Positions 1 through 6,671 of a stretch of 8,548 nt of DNA are shown piece by piece (position 1 is the first letter of the stretch; each line of letters begins with the position of its first letter). The notes beneath the pieces were generated by a model. The model saw only the letters and a program-made list of their open reading frames with translations. It was not told the DNA's origin and searched no databases. This DNA is from Bacteroidales bacterium (lineage in GTDB: Bacteria > Bacteroidota > Bacteroidia > Bacteroidales > UBA7960), in NCBI GenBank assembly GCA_007122505.1, contig SKTQ01000338.1, positions 1 to 8,548 on the forward strand, in the 5' to 3' direction. Position numbers and translations under genes: made by a program.

Positions 1-49
1 AACACGGATAAAAAAAACGCTTTGTGCCGCAAATGAAAAATCTATCATC

Positions 50-799
50 ATGAAAAAATATGTAACCATTTTTGCTGTATTTGCTTTGTTGGGTATTGCC
101 GCCATTTTTTTTAAAGTGGTTTCACGCAGTATGACGCCGGAATCTAATGTTCATGCGGGTAATGCCCCTGAAGCACAAATCAATCAATCGTCTATGCAAC
201 CTGGAAAAATCTTTGACTTGCCCGACCCTGCCAGGGAGGGCCATGTAAGCATTGAAGAGGCGCTTCAATTGCGACGCTCCATTCGCTCATACACCGACGA
301 GGCTTTGTCTCTGGATGAACTGGGGCAACTATTATGGGCGGCACAGGGCATCAACAATGAGCGGGGTTTTCGTACTGCACCTTCTGCCGGCGCCACGTTC
401 CCGTTAGAAATGTTCGTGGTTATTAACAATGTGGATCAGCTGCAACAAGGCATCTATCGTTATTTTCCCGAAGGGCATCGTTTAGAGTTTTTGAGGGACG
501 AAGATGTTTCAGAGCCCTTGTTCAGGGCCTGCCTGAGCCAGTCAATGATCCTTGACGGCGGGGCTGTGCTTGTGTTTGCCGCCGTTTTCGAGCGCACAAC
601 CGCCCGATACGGGCAACGCGGCGAACGCTATGTTCACAATGAGATCGGTCACGCCGGACAAAACGTCCACCTGCAGGCTGCTGCCCTCAATCTTGGCACA
701 GTAGTCATTGGCGCTTATCGCGACGATGAAGTGGAAAACATTCTGCAACTGGGAGACCAGTACAGGGTGCTATACCTCATGCCGGTCGGGAAAATTTAA
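50..799 (+). CDS. Membrane-anchored SagB/ThcOx-family nitroreductase-like oxidoreductase
   Basis: This is a predicted FMN-dependent oxidoreductase of the SagB/ThcOx branch of the nitroreductase superfamily. Family signatures are RRSIRSY (about residues 75-81, the usual phosphate/FMN arginine region), PSAGATFPLE (111-120), and a C-terminal block with GERY, HNEIGHAGQNVHLQAAALNLG (about 191-216) and LYLMPVG near the end. SagB proteins of azole-forming RiPP clusters oxidise azolines, but many stand-alone homologues exist with unknown substrates. No cyclodehydratase or precursor peptide is visible here, so a RiPP role is not supported. Residues 5-24 form a hydrophobic segment after MKK, followed by a polar linker to about residue 55, so the catalytic domain is probably exported or membrane-tethered; most family members are cytoplasmic. 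The ATG at 50 fits this signal/anchor. The gene is convergent with the neighbouring beta-barrel gene. The family call is strong; the substrate is unknown. Confidence 0.88.
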   Translation: MKKYVTIFAVFALLGIAAIFFKVVSRSMTPESNVHAGNAPEAQINQSSMQPGKIFDLPDPAREGHVSIEEALQLRRSIRSYTDEALSLDELGQLLWAAQGINNERGFRTAPSAGATFPLEMFVVINNVDQLQQGIYRYFPEGHRLEFLRDEDVSEPLFRACLSQSMILDGGAVLVFAAVFERTTARYGQRGERYVHNEIGHAGQNVHLQAAALNLGTVVIGAYRDDEVENILQLGDQYRVLYLMPVGKI

Positions 800-914
800 G
801 TCCGGGTAAAAGAAATGAAGCACCGGTTAAAACGTACAAATGGGTTTTCTGTAAGCTTCCTGATGTGTATGCGCGGTGGAATTTGACGGCAGCAAGAAGA
901 CCATTTACAGCCGA

Positions 915-2294
915 TCAGAAACCGTAGGATATTCCTGTCTGAAATGAATAACTGTAAGGGAAGCTGCGACCTGTCATAACACCTTCGCGCAGCAGGGGAT
1001 TTATAAAAATTTGTGCTGTCGGCTCCAGGTGAAATGTCAGGTTGCCCGTAAGAGAGATATCCAGAACCAGCCCACCCATGGCTGCGAAGTTAAATTGTTT
1101 CACGCCATAGGTTTCACCAATGGATTGCTGCATGGTATTAGTGCCGGTAAAGACATCATTTTGCAGCAGATAATTGCCAGAGATACCCCCCTTCAGATGC
1201 AAACCCATGTTTCTGTTCACTACATTGTACCGGAATACAACAGGTACTTCAAGGAAACGGAACATTTGTGTAATACCTTCATCAGACTTGATCAGGGTTT
1301 TGATCTCCATATTATCGATAGCGCTTTTGTTGGTAATTACCCGGTATGATTGGACATCAGCAAAATAATGATAGGGATCAGAAAACCGGATACTGCCTTG
1401 TGAAGTAATGATTGTTTGTGGGTGGTAATAAAAACCGGGTGTGTTTCCATGCCGGTAGAGCGGAATGTTGCCGGGGTGACTGTAAACCATGATATCCTTG
1501 ACAAACTGTCCCATTTGCGTATAGCCAATGCCTGTTTGCAAAGCCCATTTTTCGGATAGCTGAAAGAATGCATTGAACCCAAAGCTGTATGTGAGTATGC
1601 GTTCTTCAAGAGATTCGAAGGGTATTTGTCGCAAGAAAACATCATTATGGTCTCTGATGACTCGGTAATTATACTGGGGGGCAAAATGCGCACCCAGCCG
1701 GACACCCGCAGCAGGTCTGCTTCCGTAGGACCAGGTAGTGCTTTCAGATGTTTGGGCCTGAATACGTGATCTTTCTTCCGGAACCTGAAACTTCTGTGAG
1801 CCGGCCAAGGCCCTTTGATAATAAAATTGTGGTGCTGTTTCAGTTGTAAGTGCCGCAGATAAAGGATAAAGGCTAACCGGGGCTGAATAATTGCCAAAGC
1901 CGGGGACATCTGTATATCCGTTCTGCATCGTTAACTGATACAGATGTTTCATCTCAGCTGTTTGCCCGGTTCGTGATGCGGTTGTGAGGACATCTGCGAG
2001 TTGTATGGTTTGAAGGCTGGCGGGAGTGGTGAATTCGGACAGGCTGATTGGCTCATTCGGACTGTCAGAAATGATGAGCCACATGGAGAAAGTAGCCATA
2101 GCCAAAATGGTAATGGCTGCGGCTGCTTTTCTGAAAAAAGGTAAAAACCTTCTTTTGCCGGACCGGTTATCGAGGGATTCGGATATGACCATCCATGCTT
2201 CCACAGGGGGATTTACCCTGAGGTCGCCCAGCTCATGCATAATCCTTTTATCGATCTCGTGCCGTTCCATTTTGACGTTTCGGTTGATGGACAT
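915..2294 (-). CDS. Anti-sigma-like N-terminus fused to outer-membrane beta-barrel protein (PorT-like)
   Basis: This 459-residue protein has two parts. Residues 10-50 resemble the cytoplasmic segment common in Bacteroidota proteins encoded after ECF sigma factors: an acidic/basic helix, then NPPVEAWMVISESL and a KRR cluster. They are followed by a hydrophobic segment (about 56-76) that looks like an inner-membrane helix. After a linker rich in S, T, P and Q (about 80-195), residues from about 197 to the end show alternating beta-strand patterns (GVRLGAHFAPQY, LSEKWALQTGIGYTQMG, FLEVPVVFRYNV, NLTFHLEPTAQIF), ending in ISYGF with a terminal aromatic residue typical of outer-membrane barrels. 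I infer that it is the cognate anti-sigma or signal-relay partner of the sigma factor 44 bp upstream. A second ATG at codon 9 (2268-2270) is an equally plausible start. An AAGGGTG sequence lies just upstream of the first ATG. Confidence 0.82.
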   Translation of the reverse strand: MSINRNVKMERHEIDKRIMHELGDLRVNPPVEAWMVISESLDNRSGKRRFLPFFRKAAAAITILAMATFSMWLIISDSPNEPISLSEFTTPASLQTIQLADVLTTASRTGQTAEMKHLYQLTMQNGYTDVPGFGNYSAPVSLYPLSAALTTETAPQFYYQRALAGSQKFQVPEERSRIQAQTSESTTWSYGSRPAAGVRLGAHFAPQYNYRVIRDHNDVFLRQIPFESLEERILTYSFGFNAFFQLSEKWALQTGIGYTQMGQFVKDIMVYSHPGNIPLYRHGNTPGFYYHPQTIITSQGSIRFSDPYHYFADVQSYRVITNKSAIDNMEIKTLIKSDEGITQMFRFLEVPVVFRYNVVNRNMGLHLKGGISGNYLLQNDVFTGTNTMQQSIGETYGVKQFNFAAMGGLVLDISLTGNLTFHLEPTAQIFINPLLREGVMTGRSFPYSYSFQTGISYGF

Positions 2295-2338
2295 TGATCA
2301 CCCTTGTACTTGTATGACCGTCCTTTTTCAGGTTTTTT

Positions 2339-2923
2339 TCAAATTGCTTTATACAATACCTCTTTTTCTTTGTTTAATTTTTCTTTTAACAGCATCCGTG
2401 CCCTGGCCAGGTTTGACCGGGATGTGGACTCAGATATCAGAAGGGTTTCTCCGATTTCTTTGTGTGAGTAACCTTCCAAAGCATACAGGTTGAAAACGAT
2501 CCGGTATTGCATGGGCAGTTTTTGCACAAAAGCAAGGATATCCCTGGTATGCAATGCCTGCGAACCAAGATTGTGATTCACGTATTCTTCATAATCAACA
2601 AACTCTTCCAATGGAAGATGGTAAATCCGCTCCCGGAACTTTTCAATGGCTGTATTCACAAAAATTTTTTTGACCCACCCTTCAAGGCTGCCTTTTCCCT
2701 TGTAGGAGGAAAGGTTTTTGAACACCTTAACAAATCCTTCCTGCAGGATATCCTGGGCTTCATCGTAACTGGCGGCATAACGAAGGCAGAGACCAAACAT
2801 TTGTTTGGAAAACATCGCATACAGCCGATACTGGTCTGCTTTGCGATTTTGCATACAGCCTTTGATGATGCTTTTTACGGAGTCCACCGGTATGTCATTT
2901 TCTGGTACGAACAAAGATAACAT
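2339..2923 (-). CDS. RNA polymerase ECF-type sigma-70 factor
   Basis: This is an ECF sigma factor directing RNA polymerase to a dedicated promoter set. Region 2 spans about residues 33-100, with MFGLCLRYA, the DEAQDILQEGFVKVFKNL core and GSLEGWVKKIFVNTAI. Region 4 spans about 134-186, with LPMQYRIVFNLYALEGYSHKEIGETL followed by the recognition helix ISESTSRSNLARARMLLKEKL. The length of 194 is normal for the family. It lies 44 bp upstream of the anti-sigma/barrel gene, which is the usual sigma/anti-sigma order. The start is uncertain: the ATG at 2923 adds MLSLFVPENDIP before the usual family beginning (SVKSIIKGC), and a TATCTTTG promoter-like box lies inside that extension. A GTG at codon 13 (2885-2887) may be the true start. 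The family call is very secure; the start is not. Confidence 0.94.
   Translation of the reverse strand: MLSLFVPENDIPVDSVKSIIKGCMQNRKADQYRLYAMFSKQMFGLCLRYAASYDEAQDILQEGFVKVFKNLSSYKGKGSLEGWVKKIFVNTAIEKFRERIYHLPLEEFVDYEEYVNHNLGSQALHTRDILAFVQKLPMQYRIVFNLYALEGYSHKEIGETLLISESTSRSNLARARMLLKEKLNKEKEVLYKAI
2912..2919 (-). promoter_or_regulatory. Bacteroidota-type -7 box (TATCTTTG) at the sigma factor gene start
   Basis: On the minus strand this is TATCTTTG, a perfect match to the TAnnTTTG consensus of the Bacteroidota primary sigma factor. Transcription would begin near 2905, inside the longest sigma-factor reading frame and about 17 nt before the in-frame GTG at 2887. No convincing -33 TTTG element is present at the usual distance, so the call rests on the -7 box and position alone. 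Confidence 0.4.
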
Positions 2924-3021
2924 TTTTTCTCAAAATCTTTGTTACTGTTTTCATGTATGCCGGTTTTGGAAGTCCGTGTGCATGATCACCCTGTGGGTTG
3001 ACTATCTCAAAGAACGATTGT

Positions 3022-3819
3022 TTATGGTTGCTGGTTATGATAAACATCCCCTTTTGCTGAATACAGGACGATGACAAAGTCATCATTCAAGCCATAGGCA
3101 ATATCCGTCAGTATTTCAAAATCATTGTCAAACAATAACACAAAAGGAGTTTCCGGGTGGAAATGCATCTCATGCACAAACAAAACAAAGGATTCCTCGT
3201 CAATGCGAAAAAATCCGTAGTTGCCCGGTTCCAGATGTTTTTCTTCTGCCCCTGCTTCTAAAAGCTGCTGAAAAAATTGTGAATAGTCGTTATGACTTTG
3301 TGGTGCTTTTGCATGAATATAACCCCAAACATACTTATCTGGCAGCCTGTACATGATATTTTCAGCAAAAAGAATACTCCCAATCTTACCCAGGGGCATA
3401 TCAACGGTTAAGCTGTCTTCGTCAAGGTGAAATTCCGTCAAAAGCTCGTTTTTATTCACTTCAAAATAAACAGGGTGTATCCCTTCGCTCATGGATTCCA
3501 GTTCAATAAATGCTTTTGCCCTGCCAAATGCTGTGAGGCAGTTGCCGGGCAGCACCAGCCTGTTAAACCTGATTTTGCGTTGCCCATCAGCATGAGAGTA
3601 GGTATAGTCGATATAGAAGTTTGCACAGGGGAATTCTTCCTGTGTTACCACATACAAGGCCGGAATACGCTCATTATTCACAAATGATTCACGCAGTTCA
3701 ACAATTAGTGAACCGGGAAATTCATCCATTTCCGTTTCTTTCTGACACGCATAAAAAAGTGACGCAACGGCAAGAAACAGGATCAGTGTAAGCCTGATAT
3801 TTTCAGTTTTATGTTTCAA
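3022..3819 (-). CDS. Predicted exported lipoprotein of unknown function (TTG start)
   Basis: I do not recognise a specific family. The N-terminus is a lipoprotein signal peptide: a positively charged start (MKHKTENIR), a hydrophobic core (LTLILFLAVASLF) and a lipobox-like LFYAC with the cysteine at residue 25. After the cysteine comes QKETEMDE, an acidic stretch reminiscent of the export signals that send some Bacteroidota lipoproteins to the cell surface (inference). The remaining roughly 235 residues are acidic and rich in aromatic residues and probably globular, with no motif I can name. The start codon is TTG at 3817-3819: an in-frame TAA lies about 18 bp upstream, no in-frame ATG precedes the signal peptide, and the first internal ATG would remove it. 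It lies 98 bp upstream of the sigma factor gene on the same strand, so it may be co-transcribed and serve as an envelope accessory to that system. Confidence 0.75.
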   Translation of the reverse strand: MKHKTENIRLTLILFLAVASLFYACQKETEMDEFPGSLIVELRESFVNNERIPALYVVTQEEFPCANFYIDYTYSHADGQRKIRFNRLVLPGNCLTAFGRAKAFIELESMSEGIHPVYFEVNKNELLTEFHLDEDSLTVDMPLGKIGSILFAENIMYRLPDKYVWGYIHAKAPQSHNDYSQFFQQLLEAGAEEKHLEPGNYGFFRIDEESFVLFVHEMHFHPETPFVLLFDNDFEILTDIAYGLNDDFVIVLYSAKGDVYHNQQP

Positions 3820-3901
3820 CGCGGGTATGATTGATTACTAAAACAATGTACCCAATGATGGCCACCGGCGGGTAGACAAATACACCTTGCTTTGCCACCC
3901 G

Positions 3902-3948
3902 AAAAAAAACACCCGTTCAAGCAATGTTTTGGTGGTCGCTCAAACGGG
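3902..3948 (-). terminator. Rho-independent terminator (minus strand)
   Basis: On the minus strand, CCCGUUUGAGC pairs with GCUUGAACGGG as an 11-bp stem across a 15-nt loop, followed by UG and eight U residues. Two of the pairs are G-U wobbles that become mismatches on the plus strand, so the continuous stem exists only in minus-strand RNA; this fixes the orientation. The TPR gene already has its own terminator at 4166-4194, so this one probably ends a separate transcript starting between them. Alternatively it could act as an attenuator ahead of the lipoprotein gene at 3819. Confidence 0.8.
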
Positions 3949-4007
3949 AGTTTATTCGTATTGCATGCTGAACACACAGATGCATGCTTTCTCGGATTTG
4001 CCTGAGG

Positions 4008-4124
4008 CGTTTCAGGGAAATGGCCGCCCGGTTAGTTGTTATTGGTTAATGTTGTTTTTGGGCTTCATCGCCTTGGTGTAGCTTTCGAAGCAATTAAGCG
4101 GCCATTTCCGTATCCCCTGAAACG
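4008..4124. repeat. Long imperfect inverted repeat (20/27 nt arms, 70-nt spacer)
   Basis: The arm at 4008-4027 reads CGTTTCAGGGAAATGGCCGC. The arm at 4098-4124 is its reverse complement with a 7-nt insertion splitting it into two exact 10-bp blocks. The exactness of both blocks either side of the insertion makes chance unlikely. It fits the closing helix of the proposed RNA, or the terminal inverted repeats of a very small mobile element, although no flanking duplication is visible. Confidence 0.75.
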
Positions 4125-4128
4125 AATA

Positions 4129-4137
4129 CAAAACCTA
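4129..4137 (-). promoter_or_regulatory. Promoter-like -7 box upstream of the candidate RNA
   Basis: The minus strand reads TAGGTTTTG, a TAnnTTTG box with one extra base. It is followed by TATTC, so the 10-mer TTTTGTATTC (4124-4133) is identical to the one in the predicted TPR gene promoter (6636-6645). A start 5-6 nt downstream would fall exactly at the first base of the long stem. No clear -33 element is seen. Confidence 0.35.
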
Positions 4138-4165
4138 AAAAAATGAAAATATATTGAAAAAGGAG

Positions 4166-4194
4166 AAAAACACCCGGGCATTAAATACTCCGGG
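4166..4194 (-). terminator. Rho-independent terminator of the TPR gene
   Basis: On the minus strand CCCGG (4190-4194) pairs with CCGGG (4173-4177) across a 12-nt loop, followed by TG and a run of five T residues, then CTCCTTTTTC. It lies about 130 nt past the stop codon of the TPR gene and shares the GGGTGTTTTT junction with the terminator at 3902-3948. Confidence 0.65.
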
Positions 4195-4325
4195 AAGCGA
4201 TTATTGGCATTGTATTCTGACAATATTCAAAGAACAAAATGTACAATCTCGGTTTGTACTCAATTATAAGACGAAGAAAAGAAAGAAAACGCTGCGCGAT
4301 GAGCAAAAAAAATCCGGATATATGT

Positions 4326-6554
4326 TTAGCGGTTTCTGATTTGAATTTTCACGTAATCGAGCATGAGATCCAAATCATTGTTATTTAAGCTATGTCGGGT
4401 AAGATGTTTTCTGTCTTCATTGAAAGATGCTTCGAAGTCGCGAATACTTTTCCAGGCCAGTATGCTATCCAGATAGGTTTCTGCAGCTTTTCCCGCTTCA
4501 CCTTTGCACCAATATACATGTCCAAGGTTCATCAGGTCGAAATGGTTTTGAGGGTCAGCTGCCAGCAGCCGATTGAGATAATCTTCTGCGACATCAAACT
4601 TGCCCAGCAAAAAGGAACACCATGCAAGGGGTCTCCTGATCTTTTCATTCTCCGGGGCAAGTACTTCCACTTTAAAATAATATTGAAGGGCTTCTTCATA
4701 ACGCTCAAGATGAATCAGGCATTGCCCGATATTTGCCTGCGTGCGCATGTCATCACTGTCAAGCTTCTCAGCCTGCTGATAATAAGATAACGCTTCTTCC
4801 CAGCTGTTTAAGTGCTTACAGCACCATGCCAGTTTTTTAATGATCCACAAACGGCCAGCTTCCAATAAGTCTGCTTTTTGATAAAACTCATAAGCGTCAG
4901 CCACTTTGCCGGTTTTCTCATAACAAAATGCGATCTTCTCAAAAAGCTCTGTTTTACTTTTGTCTCTGTCCAGGATGGACTGAAACAATCTTAGCGCATC
5001 CTCATAAAATCCTTTTTCAAAAAGAAATTCTGCAATATTTCTGATGGTTTTCCCTTCGATGGCAAGATGTTTCAGGAAGACTGTTTCGTGGAGGTCCATA
5101 TCCAAATCAAAAATATCTTCGAAGGAATTTCTCCAGGGATGCAGTTTATAAAAGCGGTAAAGGTCCTGAAAATACTGGGTAAAAATGCTTTTGGTACGAG
5201 CAACATCTCCAAGCAGCTCCTGATCTTTTTCCAGCTCCGACATGTTTTCCAGCTCCGCATTGAGCATATTCATCATCATGGCTTTTTGCTGATCGGGAAC
5301 CATGGCCAGGTTCAAACAAAAAGAATATTTATCGGAGTTACACATGAAATACGTGCTTTCCATTTTCTCCACCAGCGGTGTCAGGTCTATTCCCTTTTCC
5401 GAATCTTTCACTGCAGGTTTAACGGCTGGATTTTCAGCATAAAAGGGAACAAACCAGTTGCTGATCTCCCTGAAAAACGGAAAATGCTTCAGCTGTGCAA
5501 ATGCACTGATAAACACGTCCATCCCATCCAGCTGCATCTCAGTGAACTCCTGCAATTTATTCAGCAAATCGGGCGAATCTTCAAAAACGGTTTCCCAATC
5601 GGGGTTCTTTTCTTCTTCCGGCGCATCGGAGAAGATATTGTCCAGATCAAGTTTTTCCTCAATTTTGGGACGCATTTTCATCATGGCCGGCAGGATTTCC
5701 TCTTCCCATTTCCTTTTAATTCTTTCCGTTTCCCGCGATTTTGCATACTGAAGCAAAATGGATTCAATGTGTTGCTCAACATACGGGAATGACTGTAGTT
5801 CCAGGGTTTTTTCCTGCAACAAGGGATACAACGGGAAACGGTCATTATATTTCATAAAGCATATGACCAGCCCCACAAGGGCTCTTTCCCAAACAAACTC
5901 CTGTTTTTTATCAACGAACCTGAAGAGCAACAAAAACTTGTTGACATCAAAATATCGGAGCAAGCTCAGTGTTAAGGCGCTAACATTCATAGCCTTATCG
6001 TGCCAGGGCAGTTTTTCACTATCACACAGGGTTTCCAGCAACCTGATCTCTTCTTCGGAATATTTATCAGTAAGCCACGTGATATGAAACAGTTTGACGA
6101 GTGCTTTGTCACGGTCAGTGGAATCTCCTGCATCTCCTACATTCACATCCCTGAGCAAACCGGCAAGTTCATCATCAAAAACGAGATCTTCCAGAAGCTG
6201 CGTGGCTTCACTATGCTCCAGCCTTTTGGTACGATGCAGCTCTTTCTTCAGAAAGAAAATATGACCCTTACCTGCCTCCATCAGGTTGAATTCCCTGAGT
6301 TGATCGGCCTGTTCCAGGAGCGAGCGCATGAGATAAGCATAAACTTTGTCACGTTCAGGATCCTGCACGCCGGAAAAGGTGTGCTTAAGTAACTGATTGT
6401 AGGTAGTCTGAAGGTTTTCCAGTGGTTCAAGCAGAAATTCCTTCCCTGAATCAATGGCAAGTTGCCTGAGCACTACCAATGCATCGGCCAGTCTTCTGCG
6501 ATGCACCAGCTTGCATGCGTTTTCATATTTTTTCTCTATTTCCTTTTCTGACAT
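4326..6554 (-). CDS. Large cytoplasmic tetratricopeptide-repeat protein
   Basis: This 742-residue protein has no signal peptide or membrane segment, so it is likely cytoplasmic. The C-terminal third carries about six consecutive TPR units at roughly residues 503-530, 535-563, 569-598, 603-632, 637-666 and 671-700, recognisable from the W/L-G-Y-A-P pattern (EKGFYEDALRLFQSIL, WEEALSYYQQAEKLD, RYEEALQYYFKVEVLAPEN, CKGEAGKAAETYLDSI). The N-terminal roughly 500 residues are alpha-helical in character, highly charged and unassigned; residues 301-335 are strongly acidic. TPR arrays are protein-interaction scaffolds, so it probably organises partners rather than catalysing a reaction. A -7 box lies 87 nt upstream and a terminator follows the gene, which makes it a single-gene transcript. 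I believe similar long TPR proteins occur across Bacteroidales, but I cannot name a characterised orthologue. Confidence 0.88.
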   Translation of the reverse strand: MSEKEIEKKYENACKLVHRRRLADALVVLRQLAIDSGKEFLLEPLENLQTTYNQLLKHTFSGVQDPERDKVYAYLMRSLLEQADQLREFNLMEAGKGHIFFLKKELHRTKRLEHSEATQLLEDLVFDDELAGLLRDVNVGDAGDSTDRDKALVKLFHITWLTDKYSEEEIRLLETLCDSEKLPWHDKAMNVSALTLSLLRYFDVNKFLLLFRFVDKKQEFVWERALVGLVICFMKYNDRFPLYPLLQEKTLELQSFPYVEQHIESILLQYAKSRETERIKRKWEEEILPAMMKMRPKIEEKLDLDNIFSDAPEEEKNPDWETVFEDSPDLLNKLQEFTEMQLDGMDVFISAFAQLKHFPFFREISNWFVPFYAENPAVKPAVKDSEKGIDLTPLVEKMESTYFMCNSDKYSFCLNLAMVPDQQKAMMMNMLNAELENMSELEKDQELLGDVARTKSIFTQYFQDLYRFYKLHPWRNSFEDIFDLDMDLHETVFLKHLAIEGKTIRNIAEFLFEKGFYEDALRLFQSILDRDKSKTELFEKIAFCYEKTGKVADAYEFYQKADLLEAGRLWIIKKLAWCCKHLNSWEEALSYYQQAEKLDSDDMRTQANIGQCLIHLERYEEALQYYFKVEVLAPENEKIRRPLAWCSFLLGKFDVAEDYLNRLLAADPQNHFDLMNLGHVYWCKGEAGKAAETYLDSILAWKSIRDFEASFNEDRKHLTRHSLNNNDLDLMLDYVKIQIRNR

Positions 6555-6640
6555 ATTGTTTGATTTTTTCCGCCCACAGAACTTTTATACCCTCTAAACA
6601 AGGCTGAAGTTATTTATGTTTGAAGAAGGCTAACAGAATA

Positions 6641-6648
6641 CAAAATTA
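6641..6648 (-). promoter_or_regulatory. Bacteroidota-type -7 box (TAATTTTG) for the TPR gene
   Basis: The minus strand reads TAATTTTG, an exact TAnnTTTG match, 87 nt before the TPR start codon, with transcription expected from about 6635. The intergenic gap to the metallophosphoesterase gene is only 117 bp and this is the only such box in it. A TTG lies 13 nt upstream, which is short of the usual -33 spacing. Confidence 0.55.
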
Positions 6649-6671
6649 GGGCAAAAAGGACCAATGGCTTC

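Larger units (their letters stand above)
3902..4124 (-). ncRNA. Candidate structured small RNA of about 220 nt
   Basis: The proposed minus-strand RNA starts near 4124, 5 nt after a TAGGTTTTG box, and ends at the terminator at 3902-3948. Its 5' 27 nt (4098-4124) pair with 4008-4027 to form two perfect 10-bp helices separated by a 7-nt one-sided bulge (CCGUATC on the 5' strand). The enclosed 70-nt loop contains a possible GCUUC/GAAGC hairpin (4087-4091 with 4062-4066) and an A/C-rich stretch with no G at all. The downstream part has a GCAUGC hairpin (3963-3968 with 3982-3987) before the terminator. I cannot assign it to a known RNA family; a 6S-like RNA, a cis-acting leader of the lipoprotein gene and a MITE are alternatives. 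No target-site duplication flanks the inverted repeat. Confidence 0.45.
3820..4325. other. 506-bp region without a protein gene, carrying RNA signals
   Basis: No reading frame here looks like a real gene. The region holds two minus-strand terminators (3902-3948 and 4166-4194), a promoter-like box (4129-4137), a long bulged inverted repeat (4008-4124) and a pair of TGCATGC direct repeats (3962-3968 and 3981-3987). The segment 4195-4325 is A-rich and shows nothing further on either strand. The segment 3820-3901, upstream of the lipoprotein gene, has no full TAnnTTTG match; the nearest is a partial TACATTGT. Confidence 0.7.

Noticed and set aside
876..944. Short coding-like stretch (about 20 codons, EFDGSKKTIYSRSETV) between the convergent genes
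   Set aside because: It has only a GTG start, overlaps the end of the barrel gene, and is too short to tell from chance; there is no sign of a longer gene remnant.
1337..1909. 190-codon same-strand frame inside the beta-barrel gene
   Set aside because: It is an out-of-frame shadow of the barrel coding sequence with no domain features.
3887..4081. 64-codon plus-strand reading frame in the gap between the TPR and lipoprotein genes
   Set aside because: It runs through the minus-strand terminator and the inverted repeat, has no protein-like composition and no start signal; the RNA structure explains the sequence better.
4154..4339. 61-codon plus-strand frame rich in Lys
   Set aside because: The Lys content comes from A-rich DNA, it covers the TPR terminator and overlaps the end of the TPR gene antisense, and no ribosome site or motif supports it.
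5067..5792. Long 241-codon antisense frame inside the TPR gene
   Set aside because: It is rich in Phe, His and Ile as expected for the complement of a Glu/Lys/Leu-rich helical protein, and the opposite strand shows clear TPR motifs.
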